Below are positions 8,020-17,379 of a DNA stretch of 64,000 nucleotides, piece by piece (position 1 is the stretch's first letter; every line of letters starts with the position of its first letter). A model generated the notes under the pieces. It ran no database searches. It saw nothing but the letters and a program-made list of their open reading frames with translations, and had not been told where the DNA came from. This DNA is from Pirellula sp. (GTDB lineage: Bacteria > Planctomycetota > Planctomycetia > Pirellulales > Lacipirellulaceae). The DNA is taken from NCBI GenBank assembly GCA_013822725.1, contig PNKX01000023.1, positions 20,096-84,095 of the forward strand. The letters are read 5' to 3'. The translations under genes were made by a program, and so were the position numbers.

Positions 8020-10110
8020 CTACAGTCTATCGAGCCCGTCGATCCAGCGCCCGATCTTCGCGCGGGTAGCGCCATCAAGCGTGGCTGAGCGACTTTCCTC
8101 GCCGCGACGGACGATCTGCGTCACGGGGTAACCGGCGACGTCGAACTTTTCCAGATCCTTAAGAATCAGCAGCGACAGCGGCGTGTTGTGAGTTTCGACT
8201 GAGAGGACTGCCAGCCGTTCGCTCGGATTGTTCTCCGGCACTTCCAACGTCCGCGGCAGCGGGCTGTCGACGACGGCGACGCCGCGGATCAGTTTGCGGC
8301 CGCGAAGGGCTAGGGCGTAAGCAAGTTGGCCCCCCTTCCCTTCCCCGGCGACGACGATGCGACGCGGGTCGATTCGCCAACGGCTGCCGGCGGTTTGCAC
8401 CAGCCGTGCGAGATACTCCAGGTCGTCGTTCGTCCAGCCGCCGGCGTCTGCCGGCTCGGGCATCAGCAGCACCAGCCGATCGCGAACGCAGGTCCGCTGC
8501 CAGTCGGCGGCCAACGCTTCGGCAGTCTCTGGTTTGCCGTCGCCGAGCCAAATCAGCAGCCCCGGCGCCGAACCGTTGGCCGGGGGCTGGAGATAACGGG
8601 CCGTCTGCGACATCTCAGGGAGCTTGAGCGTTTGGAGTTTGGGATCGCCCAGGTTGGAAAGATCGGCGGCTTCTTTGCCGTCTCCCGCGCTGAGATCAGT
8701 CGCGTCGAGAACGTTCTCCGGCAGCGCCGCCAGTTCGACGTCGAACTCCAGTTCCTCGTCTCCTCGCTTGGCGACTAGTTGCACTTCGTCGCCAGGCGAC
8801 TTCGCATTCAGTTCCGCCATCGCGGCGTCGAGATCGCCAATCTTCTTGTCGCCCAAATTGATGATGCGGTCGCCCGCGCGCAGTCCTGCTTTATCGGCCG
8901 GGCTACCGGGCCAGACGGCGCGAATAGCGAGACCTTCAATCTTTTCGTCGGGTTTCGCTTTCTCGTCGCTGGGCTTCGTCTCATCCTCTGCGTCGTCAGC
9001 CGGTTTCGCCTCGGCGCCGACATCTTCCTGCGGCTCGTCGGCGATTGTCGCCGATCGCACGGGGAGGACGCCGAGGAATGGATGAAGGAACGGCGGCAGC
9101 TTCTCAGCGAGCGTGATCTCCGTTTTGATCTCCTTCGCCTTGTCGCCCGAGCCGCGGCGGATGGTAACCGCCAACTTGTCCCCTGCGTAATGGGGCGTCG
9201 TTTGAAAGCGAAGCGCCGTTTGCGTATCGATCTTCACGCCATTGATCGCAACGATGCGATCTCCCGTCTTCCAGCCGGCCACGGCCGCGGGGGAACGCGG
9301 CCAGACGTTGGCGACAATCGGCGCCGTCGCATGCGGATTCCCTGGCTTTAAACCGATCCCAAGCAAGCCGCGCTCCAGGTCGACCTCCTCAACCCAACGG
9401 TCGACGACCGACAACACATGGCTCAGCGGCACGGCGAAGCCAATGCCTGAGTCGTAAAACTCTGAGCCGGCGGTGACGTTCGCCTCGCCGGCGCCAGGCG
9501 CTTGCGGGGCCATGGGCACCAGGATGCCTAGCACCCGGCCCTCGAGATCAATCAGCGGTCCGCCATAATTGGTGGCCGAGACGTTGGCGTCCGTTTGAAT
9601 CGCGCGGCCATGCATGCGATTTAAGGCGCTGACGACGCCGACCGAGACGCTCACTTCCTCAGGGTTGTACGAGCGGCCGAGGGCAATCGACCAATCGCCG
9701 GGGCGAACAGCGTCCGCCGGCGCCGGTTCGGCGGCCGGCAGTTCGTCGGACGTTTCAACTTGCAGCAAAACGAGCATGCGATTGTCGTCGCGACCCACGA
9801 TGCGGGCCGAACGTTGTTTGCCGTCGGGAAGCCGGACCAGAATCGACGTCGGTTGTTGCGCGAAATTAAAGGCGCTGGAAACGACGAGCCCATCTTCGGA
9901 AATGATCAAGCCAGTCGTCGGGCCTTGCGCGAGCGTCTGCCCCTCCAACTGGTCCATGCCGCCGATCGTGCGAATCTGCACGACCGACTTCTCGGCGGCC
10001 GCCACGGCAGCGGCGATGGCCTGCTGCTCCAGTTCGTCCAAATCGGCGCCCGCGGCAGCGGCATAGCCGGCTGGCCCGAGGCAAATCGCAAGTAGTAACA
10101 GGAATCGCAT
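8020..10110 (-). CDS. Secreted trypsin-fold pseudoprotease with two PDZ domains and an alpha/beta-hydrolase-like C-terminus
   Basis: A 696-residue protein with a signal peptide (1-20). Residues about 30-230 align with HtrA-type serine proteases, but all three catalytic positions are changed: the His site reads SAFNF (Phe81), the Asp site reads DNRMLVLL and the Ser site reads TNYGGPL (Tyr182 in place of Ser). Two PDZ domains follow (about 245-340 and 385-465), separated by an acidic Lys/Asp/Glu/Pro linker. The C-terminal 190 residues resemble a serine hydrolase, yet the nucleophile elbow reads AGEGKGG, with Gly in the Ser position. It therefore looks like a binding or scaffold protein rather than an enzyme (inference). 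It is the last gene of the large minus-strand operon. Confidence 0.8.
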   Translation of the reverse strand: MRFLLLLAICLGPAGYAAAAGADLDELEQQAIAAAVAAAEKSVVQIRTIGGMDQLEGQTLAQGPTTGLIISEDGLVVSSAFNFAQQPTSILVRLPDGKQRSARIVGRDDNRMLVLLQVETSDELPAAEPAPADAVRPGDWSIALGRSYNPEEVSVSVGVVSALNRMHGRAIQTDANVSATNYGGPLIDLEGRVLGILVPMAPQAPGAGEANVTAGSEFYDSGIGFAVPLSHVLSVVDRWVEEVDLERGLLGIGLKPGNPHATAPIVANVWPRSPAAVAGWKTGDRIVAINGVKIDTQTALRFQTTPHYAGDKLAVTIRRGSGDKAKEIKTEITLAEKLPPFLHPFLGVLPVRSATIADEPQEDVGAEAKPADDAEDETKPSDEKAKPDEKIEGLAIRAVWPGSPADKAGLRAGDRIINLGDKKIGDLDAAMAELNAKSPGDEVQLVAKRGDEELEFDVELAALPENVLDATDLSAGDGKEAADLSNLGDPKLQTLKLPEMSQTARYLQPPANGSAPGLLIWLGDGKPETAEALAADWQRTCVRDRLVLLMPEPADAGGWTNDDLEYLARLVQTAGSRWRIDPRRIVVAGEGKGGQLAYALALRGRKLIRGVAVVDSPLPRTLEVPENNPSERLAVLSVETHNTPLSLLILKDLEKFDVAGYPVTQIVRRGEESRSATLDGATRAKIGRWIDGLDRL

Positions 10111-10119
10111 CAGGGATAG

Positions 10120-11352
10120 TTACTCGACGGCGAGTTCGGCTTCAGCACCATCGGCGTCGATGGCCTCGTCAATGGTCACTTCGTCCGCCTCGGCAGGGGC
10201 GTCTTCCATGCCGGCGTCGTCGCCGTTCAGATCGTTGTTCTCGACCGGATTGCCTGAGTCTTCGAAGGAACCGCTCGGGTCCTCGTTAGTCTCGTCGAGC
10301 GGTTCAGCATCTTCCGCGTTCAACGTCACTTCCACCAGTTTGCCGCCGCGTAGCACCGAGATTCGCACGTCATCGAAGCTTTCGCGACGAGTCACTTGGT
10401 CGACTACGGCCGAGCACGACGCCGTCGGCTCGCCCTCGACGAGCACCAGCAAGTCGTCAGGCCGCAAGCCGGCGCGAGCAGCCGCGGAATCGACGACGAC
10501 CGAGTCGATGTAGGGAGGCGTCCGCGGCAAAATATCAGGCACCAGCACGATGCCGATCGCCGCCAGCGAGAGCGGATCGGTCGCGGTCGATGAATTTGTT
10601 CCGGCATCTGCCACTGTGCGGCCCGCCTCCATCGTCTCGACGGAGGCGACGAACTGATCGACCGGGATCGCATAATGGAGCCAAGCGCCCGTGGCGCTGC
10701 TACGCAGCTCTTTGCCCAGCAAGCCCAGCAACTCGCCGCGCCAATTGACGAGGGCGCCGCCGGCAGCCCCGGGATTGTTCGCCGCGGCGTCGACGATGTA
10801 GACGTTGCCGTGAAAAGCCGCCTGATGGGCGCCACGGCGAGCGTCAAGCGGCGAGATCGCGCTAACGACTCCCTGCAACGCGCTGACCGGCTCGTCGCCG
10901 CCGGCAATGTTGAACAGATTGCTCACCGCTAACACCCGCTCGCCGATTTTGGCCAGCGGGGCGGCCGCTAAGTTAAAGTGGGGCAGCGAATCGTTCTCAA
11001 TCGGCAGCTTGAGGACCGCCAGTTCGCGCACCGGATCGACGCCCAGGATCTCCGCCGTGAACTTGCGACCGTCGTCCAGCACCATTGCCAAATCGTCCGT
11101 ATCGAGGACATAGCTTTGCACCGTGAGGACATGCCCCTCGGCAGAGATCAAGATCCCCGTTTGATACGCTTCTAGCCCGCTGACGCCGCCGGCGCCGTAA
11201 ATCTTGACGACCTTCCGCTGAGCTTCGCGGATCGAGTCATGCAGCGAACCGGCGACTGCGGCGGACTGCGTCAGCATGAGCGCATCCGGCAGGCAGAGCG
11301 CCGCCATCGCAGCGAGCAGCAGCTTCGAATATCGACGGCGTGTTCCGCTCAC
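10120..11352 (-). CDS. Secreted trypsin-fold pseudoprotease with PDZ domain and acidic tail
   Basis: I choose the GTG at 11352, two bases after the previous gene's stop, because it gives a clean signal peptide (basic MSGTRRRYSK then a hydrophobic core). An upstream ATG at 11409 is in frame but would overlap the neighbour and bury the signal. The HtrA-like domain (about 40-240) has lost the triad: LTVQSYVL at the His site, Glu110 in DPVRELAVL for Asp and Ala197 in PGAAGGAL for Ser. One PDZ domain follows at about 265-350. The last 55 residues are almost entirely Asp/Glu/Ala/Asn/Ser. It is the middle member of three trypsin-fold genes in a row and is probably a regulatory or substrate-binding paralogue (inference). 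Confidence 0.75.
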   Translation of the reverse strand: MSGTRRRYSKLLLAAMAALCLPDALMLTQSAAVAGSLHDSIREAQRKVVKIYGAGGVSGLEAYQTGILISAEGHVLTVQSYVLDTDDLAMVLDDGRKFTAEILGVDPVRELAVLKLPIENDSLPHFNLAAAPLAKIGERVLAVSNLFNIAGGDEPVSALQGVVSAISPLDARRGAHQAAFHGNVYIVDAAANNPGAAGGALVNWRGELLGLLGKELRSSATGAWLHYAIPVDQFVASVETMEAGRTVADAGTNSSTATDPLSLAAIGIVLVPDILPRTPPYIDSVVVDSAAARAGLRPDDLLVLVEGEPTASCSAVVDQVTRRESFDDVRISVLRGGKLVEVTLNAEDAEPLDETNEDPSGSFEDSGNPVENNDLNGDDAGMEDAPAEADEVTIDEAIDADGAEAELAVE

Positions 11353-11354
11353 GG

Positions 11355-13142
11355 TTAGTTGGCTCCATCCTGCGGGGCGGCGCTCGGCTTGCCGGCGTTG
11401 ACGTTCCATGTCTCGACGACCAACTCGGCGAACGGCGCCTCGGCGTGGCGAATCAGCCAGCGTTGCGGCAACCGGCGTCCTTCAAATTCCTTGAAGTCCG
11501 CAAAACTGATTTCGCACGGATCGGCGTCGTCAGCCGTGAAAAGCTCGATGCCGGTTAGGTCGCCCGTTTCGTCAGCGAAGAAAAATCGCGTCTCCATCCC
11601 CTCGAAGTAGCCTACAAGGCAATCCTCGACGCGATTATCAGTCCCATGCGGCAACTTGCCGAGATAATAAACCTCGCCGAAGCGACGGAGCCCCTTGTCG
11701 ATGAATCGCTGCCAGGCGTTGATCGCGAGCAGCAACCCGCCAGACCGCGGCGGGCTCAGTTGATCGGCCAAGTCGCCAGTGAAAATGGCGCCCGAGTGCC
11801 CAGTCGGCAACGTCAACTCAGCGCGGTCAGCTGAAGTAATGAGCTCAAACGCGCCGCCCGTTTCCACATTGCCGACGAGCTTCCAATCGTAGCCGATGTC
11901 GTTGACGGCGCTTCGCTCGACGTAGTTCGTCCAGAGCCGTTGTTGCGCCTGCTCGTTGTACCAGTAGTTCGCGTAACCGCGGCGGGCTTCATACTTGCCG
12001 ACGACCGCCGCCGGCAACTTCTTTTTCTTGAGCAGGCCTTCGAGACCGGGAACCGGCAACTTTGGGCCGTTGTCCTTCGGTTCTTCTTTTGGACCGCCGG
12101 GGTGCGGTTCGGATGGCTGTTCCTCTTCACTTTGGACGAGTTCAATCAACTCCGACTCGTCATGCACGCCCATCAGCCGGACTTGCGAGTTGAACGACTC
12201 GCCCTCTCGCCGATAGGTGAGCGGCACGCGCCAGCCGCTCGGGTAGACCCCCAAAACGTTCTTCAACGCGTTGGCCGTCGTGATCTCGCGATCAGCGAAC
12301 CGGACGATGCTGTCGCCGTACTGCAGCCCGCGACGGAAGGCGTCGCTTGTTTCGAGAATGTCGTCGACGACGACGCTCCCTTCTTCCGTCGACACCGTCG
12401 CGCCGAGCGTCGCGTGATCGACGATTCGTCCGCTCTTCAGCATCGGCACGAACCGCATCACCTGGTTGATTGAGATCGCATAGCCGACGCCGACGTTCAC
12501 CCGCCCGCGCTTCTCGAACGAGCCGCGGCCATTGATGCCGATCAGCCGACCTTGCGCATCGAACAGCGGTCCGCCCGAATTGCCGGGGTTGATCGCCGCA
12601 TCGGTCTGCAGGCAGTCGGTGTACTCCAGCAGCGTGCCGGCTGGGTACTGATAACGGTGAACGCCTGAGACGAGCCCATAGGTGATCGTCGGCGTAAAGT
12701 CGTCGGCCAGCAGGAAAGGATTGCCGGAGGCAAAGCACCAGTCGCCGACGCGCACCTGATCGCTGTCGGCGATCTCCGCCACTGGAAAATCATCGCGGCC
12801 GAGCAACTGAATCAGCGCGACGTCGCCGACCGGATCGATGCCGACGATGACGGCGTCGTACAGCTTCCCATCGTTGAGACCGCACTTCATCGCGGCGCCG
12901 CAGGGGGAAGTCACATGGAAGTTCGTCACCGCGAACCCGTCGGGCGATATGAGGACGGCTGAGCCGCCGCCGGCCCCTGCTCCGTCGAACACGGCCACCG
13001 TCGCCGCCGACGCCTTGGCGATTGCCGCCGCCCGCTGATCTTCTGCTTGCATCACGGCCGGATCGGGCGTCACGGCGCCGCGCACCGCGGCAGCGCTGCT
13101 CAACAGCGAGGCGGCAATCAAGATCGGGTGATAGCAGTTCAT
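11355..13142 (-). CDS. Secreted HtrA-like serine protease with intact triad
   Basis: A 595-residue protein with a signal peptide (1-22). The catalytic triad is complete: His76 in VTNFHVTSP, Asp107 in IDPVGDVAL and Ser189 in NPGNSGGPL. A PDZ-like domain occupies about 245-335, followed by a charged Pro/Glu/Lys linker and a C-terminal domain of about 200 residues that I do not recognise. HtrA enzymes degrade or process misfolded envelope proteins. Its ATG overlaps the stop of the upstream NPCBM gene by four bases, and the two genes downstream are triad-less relatives, so the three probably act in one envelope complex. Confidence 0.85.
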   Translation of the reverse strand: MNCYHPILIAASLLSSAAAVRGAVTPDPAVMQAEDQRAAAIAKASAATVAVFDGAGAGGGSAVLISPDGFAVTNFHVTSPCGAAMKCGLNDGKLYDAVIVGIDPVGDVALIQLLGRDDFPVAEIADSDQVRVGDWCFASGNPFLLADDFTPTITYGLVSGVHRYQYPAGTLLEYTDCLQTDAAINPGNSGGPLFDAQGRLIGINGRGSFEKRGRVNVGVGYAISINQVMRFVPMLKSGRIVDHATLGATVSTEEGSVVVDDILETSDAFRRGLQYGDSIVRFADREITTANALKNVLGVYPSGWRVPLTYRREGESFNSQVRLMGVHDESELIELVQSEEEQPSEPHPGGPKEEPKDNGPKLPVPGLEGLLKKKKLPAAVVGKYEARRGYANYWYNEQAQQRLWTNYVERSAVNDIGYDWKLVGNVETGGAFELITSADRAELTLPTGHSGAIFTGDLADQLSPPRSGGLLLAINAWQRFIDKGLRRFGEVYYLGKLPHGTDNRVEDCLVGYFEGMETRFFFADETGDLTGIELFTADDADPCEISFADFKEFEGRRLPQRWLIRHAEAPFAELVVETWNVNAGKPSAAPQDGAN

Positions 13143-14371
13143 TTGGTGAAGCGGGCCTCGACAAGGTGGAGGCGATCGCCGTAATCAAGGTTCTCGCCGT
13201 AATCGACGACCAACTGCAAGCGGCGCGCCGTCCCTAATTCTACGTCGATTTCCACAGGAGACTCGCGGCCGTCAATCGCCCCTTCCCAGAGGACCCGGTC
13301 GTCTCCCCTGATTTCGAGCGTGACATGCCCCTGGCCAGCCGTTGCGGGGTCGATTCCCGCGGTGGTGATGAACCTCGCCATCCCCTGGGGGATGAGGTAA
13401 GCCACCTCGGTGCGGCTGCGCATCGCGACGCCGCGCGGGTAGGTCCGGACATCACGTCGAGCGGGAAGCGGGTCGTCATGCCATAACAGCGACAGCGGCG
13501 AGCCGTTGAACGAAACGTTGTTCCGCGGCAGGCCATGATTGGCGATCGTGGTCGCCTCTTTCGGAATCGCCACGCGCGGGATCCAGCGGACGCTCGTCGA
13601 TTTCAAATCGCTAAGATACGTAATCTTGCCTGTCGAGAAATCGATTCGCGCGAGTTGCTCCAGCGGCACGCGTAAATCAACCCCTGCGCTGCTGCGCAGC
13701 TTTAATTGCTTGCCTTCAAGCGACGCTTGCCGAGCCACGATGAGCGAACCGTCGACCAGCGACGCCTTGCAGAGAGCCTCCGGCAGGTTCGTCGGTTTTG
13801 CGTGGTAGAAGACGATAGCCGCGATCTTGCTCAGCTTCACCGGCACACGATCGCCATCCCACTCGAAGTCAGCTTGCTCAGCCGTCACGTCTCCGAGGAC
13901 GCCGCTGAGGTAGTCCATCGCCGCTGCGTCGCGTTTGACGATCACCAGCGAATCGCCGGCCGGTTGCTTCTGCTCGATGTCGGCTAGCGCCGCGTCGAGC
14001 GCGGGGCTCGGCGGCAAAAGTTCAATCCGCCGAATTCGTTCCGTCGGAATTTTCACCGCTTGCTTGGCGAATGGCAGCCGAAAAGTCGCCACTCGTTTGG
14101 CGATCGTGAAGTCCGCGTACGCGAGTCGGGAGCCGTCGATCAATTCGACCGAACGATCGACCGACGAGGGAACCGCGTCGCGCGCCCAAGCCGCATCAAG
14201 CAGCGCGTCGGTAGAGAGCTTCCGATCGCCATTGGCCATCTTGACCGTTATTTCGTTGCCATTCCACGCGGCAACGGTTCCGACGACAGTTTTGCCGTCG
14301 AGCTTCGTAAACGTGGCCTCGCCCGGATTCACAGCGAGCGCGGCGGCGAGGATGGCGAGCCAAGGTGTCAT
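13139..14371 (-). CDS. Secreted NPCBM-domain-like protein
   Basis: A 410-residue protein with a short signal peptide (about 1-19). The N-terminal part carries two or three repeats of a small beta-rich unit of the type DGS-x-L followed by V-P-L-x-x-L-x-R-I-x-F. The C-terminal 150 residues match the NPCBM/NEW2 carbohydrate-binding-like fold: a segment around NNVSFNGSPL, then ARFITTAGIDP, then paired strands ending DRLHLVEARF. In planctomycetes such proteins are usually secreted and of unknown role. The stop overlaps the start of the intact protease gene by four bases, so they are co-translated. Confidence 0.7.
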   Translation of the reverse strand: MTPWLAILAAALAVNPGEATFTKLDGKTVVGTVAAWNGNEITVKMANGDRKLSTDALLDAAWARDAVPSSVDRSVELIDGSRLAYADFTIAKRVATFRLPFAKQAVKIPTERIRRIELLPPSPALDAALADIEQKQPAGDSLVIVKRDAAAMDYLSGVLGDVTAEQADFEWDGDRVPVKLSKIAAIVFYHAKPTNLPEALCKASLVDGSLIVARQASLEGKQLKLRSSAGVDLRVPLEQLARIDFSTGKITYLSDLKSTSVRWIPRVAIPKEATTIANHGLPRNNVSFNGSPLSLLWHDDPLPARRDVRTYPRGVAMRSRTEVAYLIPQGMARFITTAGIDPATAGQGHVTLEIRGDDRVLWEGAIDGRESPVEIDVELGTARRLQLVVDYGENLDYGDRLHLVEARFTK

Positions 14372-14431
14372 GCAGTTAAGCGTCGTGGCGGCGGGGGGAG
14401 TGTTGGCGAGGTGAGCGGCAGCGAAGCGGGG

Positions 14432-15514
14432 TTAATTCTCTTTCGGCGGCGTTTGTTCGTTGGCGAGTTCACGGAAGTACTGTTCGACCAGTTCGCGGTA
14501 GTGAGCCGGAAACTCACGGCCAATCTGCTGGAGCGCCTGCTCGCGTTCTTTCGGCGGCAGGTCGCCCCACCCTGACTTATTGCCGATGTCGCGGCGATCG
14601 ACCTGCATGGGCGCCTTGAGCTCGGCGATCTTGCTGTCTTGCATTCCTTGCGAGGGTTGCTGCGCGCCGCCGCTCCCCGCAGAGGCCGCCGCCTGCTGTT
14701 GCTGCTGTTGGTCTTCGAGATCTTTGATCTTTTTGTCGAGCGAATCGAGCACTCCTTGCTCGATCTCCTGCACCTGCGTTCCGGCGCGGCCGTAGGCGAG
14801 CCGGCGACGAATATCATGCATCCGCCGGGCGATGTGGTCGAGCGATTCGTCTTCGAGCCCCGACAAATCACGTTCCACCAGTTGGGCTACCTGCTGGAAC
14901 CGGCGCGGCAGAGCGTCGTCACGTTCCATCAACTGCACCATCGCCGAGCGGGCGTCGTCGGGTCGCACCAATTGGTGGTAAGCGACCATCTGGTAAAAGA
15001 GCAGCGACGCGGGGTCGATCACTTCAGCAGGGCGCAGGTCGCCAATCTGGTGGAGGACTTCGTCATACAATCCGTACTGAGCGAGCCAACGGGCGTAGTA
15101 GAGCCGCAAGTTGCGCTGCACCAGCGGCGGGACGTCGGCGTCGGCCAGCCATTCGGGATCTGCCACGGCAGGGCCTTCATAAGCGTTGTTGCAAACGGCG
15201 ACCAACTCGGCGGCGTCAGCGGATGACGCGGCAAACGACGCCGCGGCGAGATCGAGAACCTGGCTCGCGTCGAGCGTCTCCGTCGGCTGCGCGGGCCAAA
15301 GCTTCCGCACGCTCGCCTCGGCTGAATTCTTCAAATTGGCGCCGGCCAGCCACGACAACATCTGCTCGCGAACCACCTGATAGCTCGGAGCCTCCCAGCT
15401 CGCTTCAAACGCAATCTCCGCGCGAGCAGCCGGCCACGAACCGCTGGCGCTCAGCGCGCCGATCGCCAGCGCAACAGCCAAACAGCTTCGCATTGACCAG
15501 CCATGACGCGGCAT
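14432..15514 (-). CDS. Secreted helical protein of the MoxR/Bat operon, function unknown
   Basis: 360 residues: a signal peptide (about 1-32), a helical domain with TPR-like spacing (about 90-250), a Gln-rich segment (about 268-290), and a conserved-looking tail containing GWGDLPPKEREQALQQI followed by FPAHYRELVEQYFRELA. That kind of tail is seen in proteins next to DUF4175 and coiled-coil genes in MoxR operons of planctomycetes and other bacteria. No catalytic motif is visible. Its ATG overlaps the upstream stop by one base (TAATG), showing translational coupling. Confidence 0.65.
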   Translation of the reverse strand: MPRHGWSMRSCLAVALAIGALSASGSWPAARAEIAFEASWEAPSYQVVREQMLSWLAGANLKNSAEASVRKLWPAQPTETLDASQVLDLAAASFAASSADAAELVAVCNNAYEGPAVADPEWLADADVPPLVQRNLRLYYARWLAQYGLYDEVLHQIGDLRPAEVIDPASLLFYQMVAYHQLVRPDDARSAMVQLMERDDALPRRFQQVAQLVERDLSGLEDESLDHIARRMHDIRRRLAYGRAGTQVQEIEQGVLDSLDKKIKDLEDQQQQQQAAASAGSGGAQQPSQGMQDSKIAELKAPMQVDRRDIGNKSGWGDLPPKEREQALQQIGREFPAHYRELVEQYFRELANEQTPPKEN

Positions 15515-17367
15515 TAGTTTTCCTTCGTATTCAATTCGCGGGTCGCTTGAAAAATCTTTTGCTGCCGGAGCGCCAGCCCGTCGAGCGCTTCCAGCAAGTC
15601 GGCCTCCTCGGCCTGTTCGCCTTCGATCATCGCCCCGTACTGTTGCGTCCGCTTATTCACCCGGACCTGCAGCGAACGAATCATACGCAACTCGGCCAAT
15701 TGGTCGACCAACGGCTTTTCGCCAGGCTGGCCCTGACCTTGGCCCGGTTGCGGCTGACCTTTTTGTTCGCGCAAGTCCTTGAGCGCCTGTTGCAACGCCG
15801 CAAGCGTCTCCTCCAGCGCCGCAATAACGTCTTCTTCTAGCCCTTGGGTAATCAGGTCGACCCGCGTCTCCCGCAATCGTTCGGCAATCGACTGCATATC
15901 ATCGCGAGCCTGTTCAATCGCTTCGGGAAACGCCGTCGACGTCCCATCTTCGCGTAGCAGTAACAGCGCCCGGTCAGCCTCCCGGACGATCAACGTTTCT
16001 TTCCGCGATAATCGCCCGCTGGCGATTTCCAACTCATGCTCCGGCGCCTTTTCCGATGCGGAGTCGAGTTTCTTCGTTTCGTCGTAAACCTCTACCTGTT
16101 CGTCGAGCATCTTCCGGAAGCGAGCCTCCAGCATCACCAACATTCGTTCTAGCTCTTCTTCGCGAAGTTGGCGAAGAATGCGCTCCAGTTCCGCCTTGGC
16201 CTGCTCAAGTTCCTCGACCGCCTTTGATTGTTCTTCGACGGCGCCTTCGCGTTTCGATTCCTCAAGCTTCTTTTTCGCTTCCTCCATCCGCTGCTGAGCC
16301 TGCCGCAGTTTCTGAGCGGCTCGCTGCATCGGGTTGTCGGGGGGCGGCTCGGCCGACGGCGATTGCTCGCCTGAAGGGCTCTGTTCGCCCGATTCGCCGG
16401 AGGACTCAGATGGCGAGCCTTCAGTGGGCTTGCTTTCGCTCGGCTTACCCTCGCTGGGTTGGCCTTCGCTAGGTTTTCCCTCGCTGGGCTTTCCTTGCTC
16501 CGAGGGACTTTCACTCGGTTTGCTCTCGCCCGATTCGCTCGGTTCCTTCTGCTCACCATCCGTCGGTTTCTGCTCGCCCTCTTTAGGCTTCGCGTCTTCC
16601 GCTTTTTTAGACTCGCTCGGCTCGGCAGGCTTTGATTCCCCTTCCTTAGCCTCGCCCTCTTTCGACTCGCCGTCGCTTGGCTTCCCTTCGGAATTCTCGC
16701 CGCTCGCTTCGGGCGACTCGCTCGCCGCCTTCTCGGCCGCGGTCTGCTCCGCCTCTTCGACTTCGTCGCCGAGTTCCTTCGTCTTGTCGCCCACCTGTTT
16801 CTGATCGTCGGCAAGCTCCTTCGCCTCGTCGCCGCCGTCGGTGCGCGCCTTCACGCCGCGCTGCATGCGAATCAGTCGATTGACCTCCTGCAGATAGCGA
16901 CCGATTCGCTTCCGCTCTGAATCGATCTGCCGATCGCGATCTTCCTGCAGCAGCAGTTCCAGGAGTTTGTTGAGATCCGTCTCCAGCGACGCTTGGCCAT
17001 CGATAGCCGAAGAGAAACTCTCTTGCTCCAGCGCGGCAACGACTTTCTCAAATTGCCCCGCCACGTCGCGGTCACGGCTCTGTGTGATTAGCTGCCGCAG
17101 CAGCGTCGCGCGGCGCGGTTGGGTGGAACGCGACAACTCCGCCAAGCGCTCGACGAGCGTCTCCAATCGCGCGTAGCGATCAGCCAGGCGAGCTTCGATC
17201 TCCGCCAGGCTTTCCTCCCCGCTTGCCGCAGTAGCCGCAGCAGGATCGGGCGCTGCCGGCGTCGCCTCTTGAGCATGGCTGCGGCGAGAAGCGGCGAGAC
17301 CGGCGCCGCAGATGGCGATAAGCATCGCCATCATCAGCGGGCGCCAAATTCGAAGCCGCATACGCAT
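15514..17367 (-). CDS. Secreted coiled-coil protein with Ser/Glu/Pro/Lys-rich repeat linker
   Basis: 617 residues: signal peptide or N-terminal anchor (about 1-30), a helical domain to about residue 200, then a low-complexity stretch of about 140 residues built from short units such as GKPSEG and GESKPSE, then a long charged coiled coil (about 345-420) and a second helical domain. The linker looks extended and highly charged, like a spacer through the cell wall or periplasm. It is coupled to the next gene by a one-base overlap and lies 12 bases behind the DUF4175-like gene. It has no enzyme motif. It probably bridges the membrane complex and secreted partners (inference). Confidence 0.7.
   Translation of the reverse strand: MRMRLRIWRPLMMAMLIAICGAGLAASRRSHAQEATPAAPDPAAATAASGEESLAEIEARLADRYARLETLVERLAELSRSTQPRRATLLRQLITQSRDRDVAGQFEKVVAALEQESFSSAIDGQASLETDLNKLLELLLQEDRDRQIDSERKRIGRYLQEVNRLIRMQRGVKARTDGGDEAKELADDQKQVGDKTKELGDEVEEAEQTAAEKAASESPEASGENSEGKPSDGESKEGEAKEGESKPAEPSESKKAEDAKPKEGEQKPTDGEQKEPSESGESKPSESPSEQGKPSEGKPSEGQPSEGKPSESKPTEGSPSESSGESGEQSPSGEQSPSAEPPPDNPMQRAAQKLRQAQQRMEEAKKKLEESKREGAVEEQSKAVEELEQAKAELERILRQLREEELERMLVMLEARFRKMLDEQVEVYDETKKLDSASEKAPEHELEIASGRLSRKETLIVREADRALLLLREDGTSTAFPEAIEQARDDMQSIAERLRETRVDLITQGLEEDVIAALEETLAALQQALKDLREQKGQPQPGQGQGQPGEKPLVDQLAELRMIRSLQVRVNKRTQQYGAMIEGEQAEEADLLEALDGLALRQQKIFQATRELNTKEN
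16330..16690 (-). repeat. Low-complexity repeat coding for an S/E/K/P/G linker
   Basis: On the minus strand, short tandem units coding for GKPSE, GQPSE, ESKPTE and EGEQKPTDG repeat with varying third bases. Variation at the nucleotide level suggests selection on composition rather than a recent expansion. Confidence 0.7.
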
Positions 17368-17379
17368 ACTGCTTTGGTC

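Noticed and set aside
16330..16690. A recent tandem-repeat expansion
   Set aside because: The coded units repeat but the underlying codons vary, so this is low-complexity protein sequence rather than a fresh DNA expansion.
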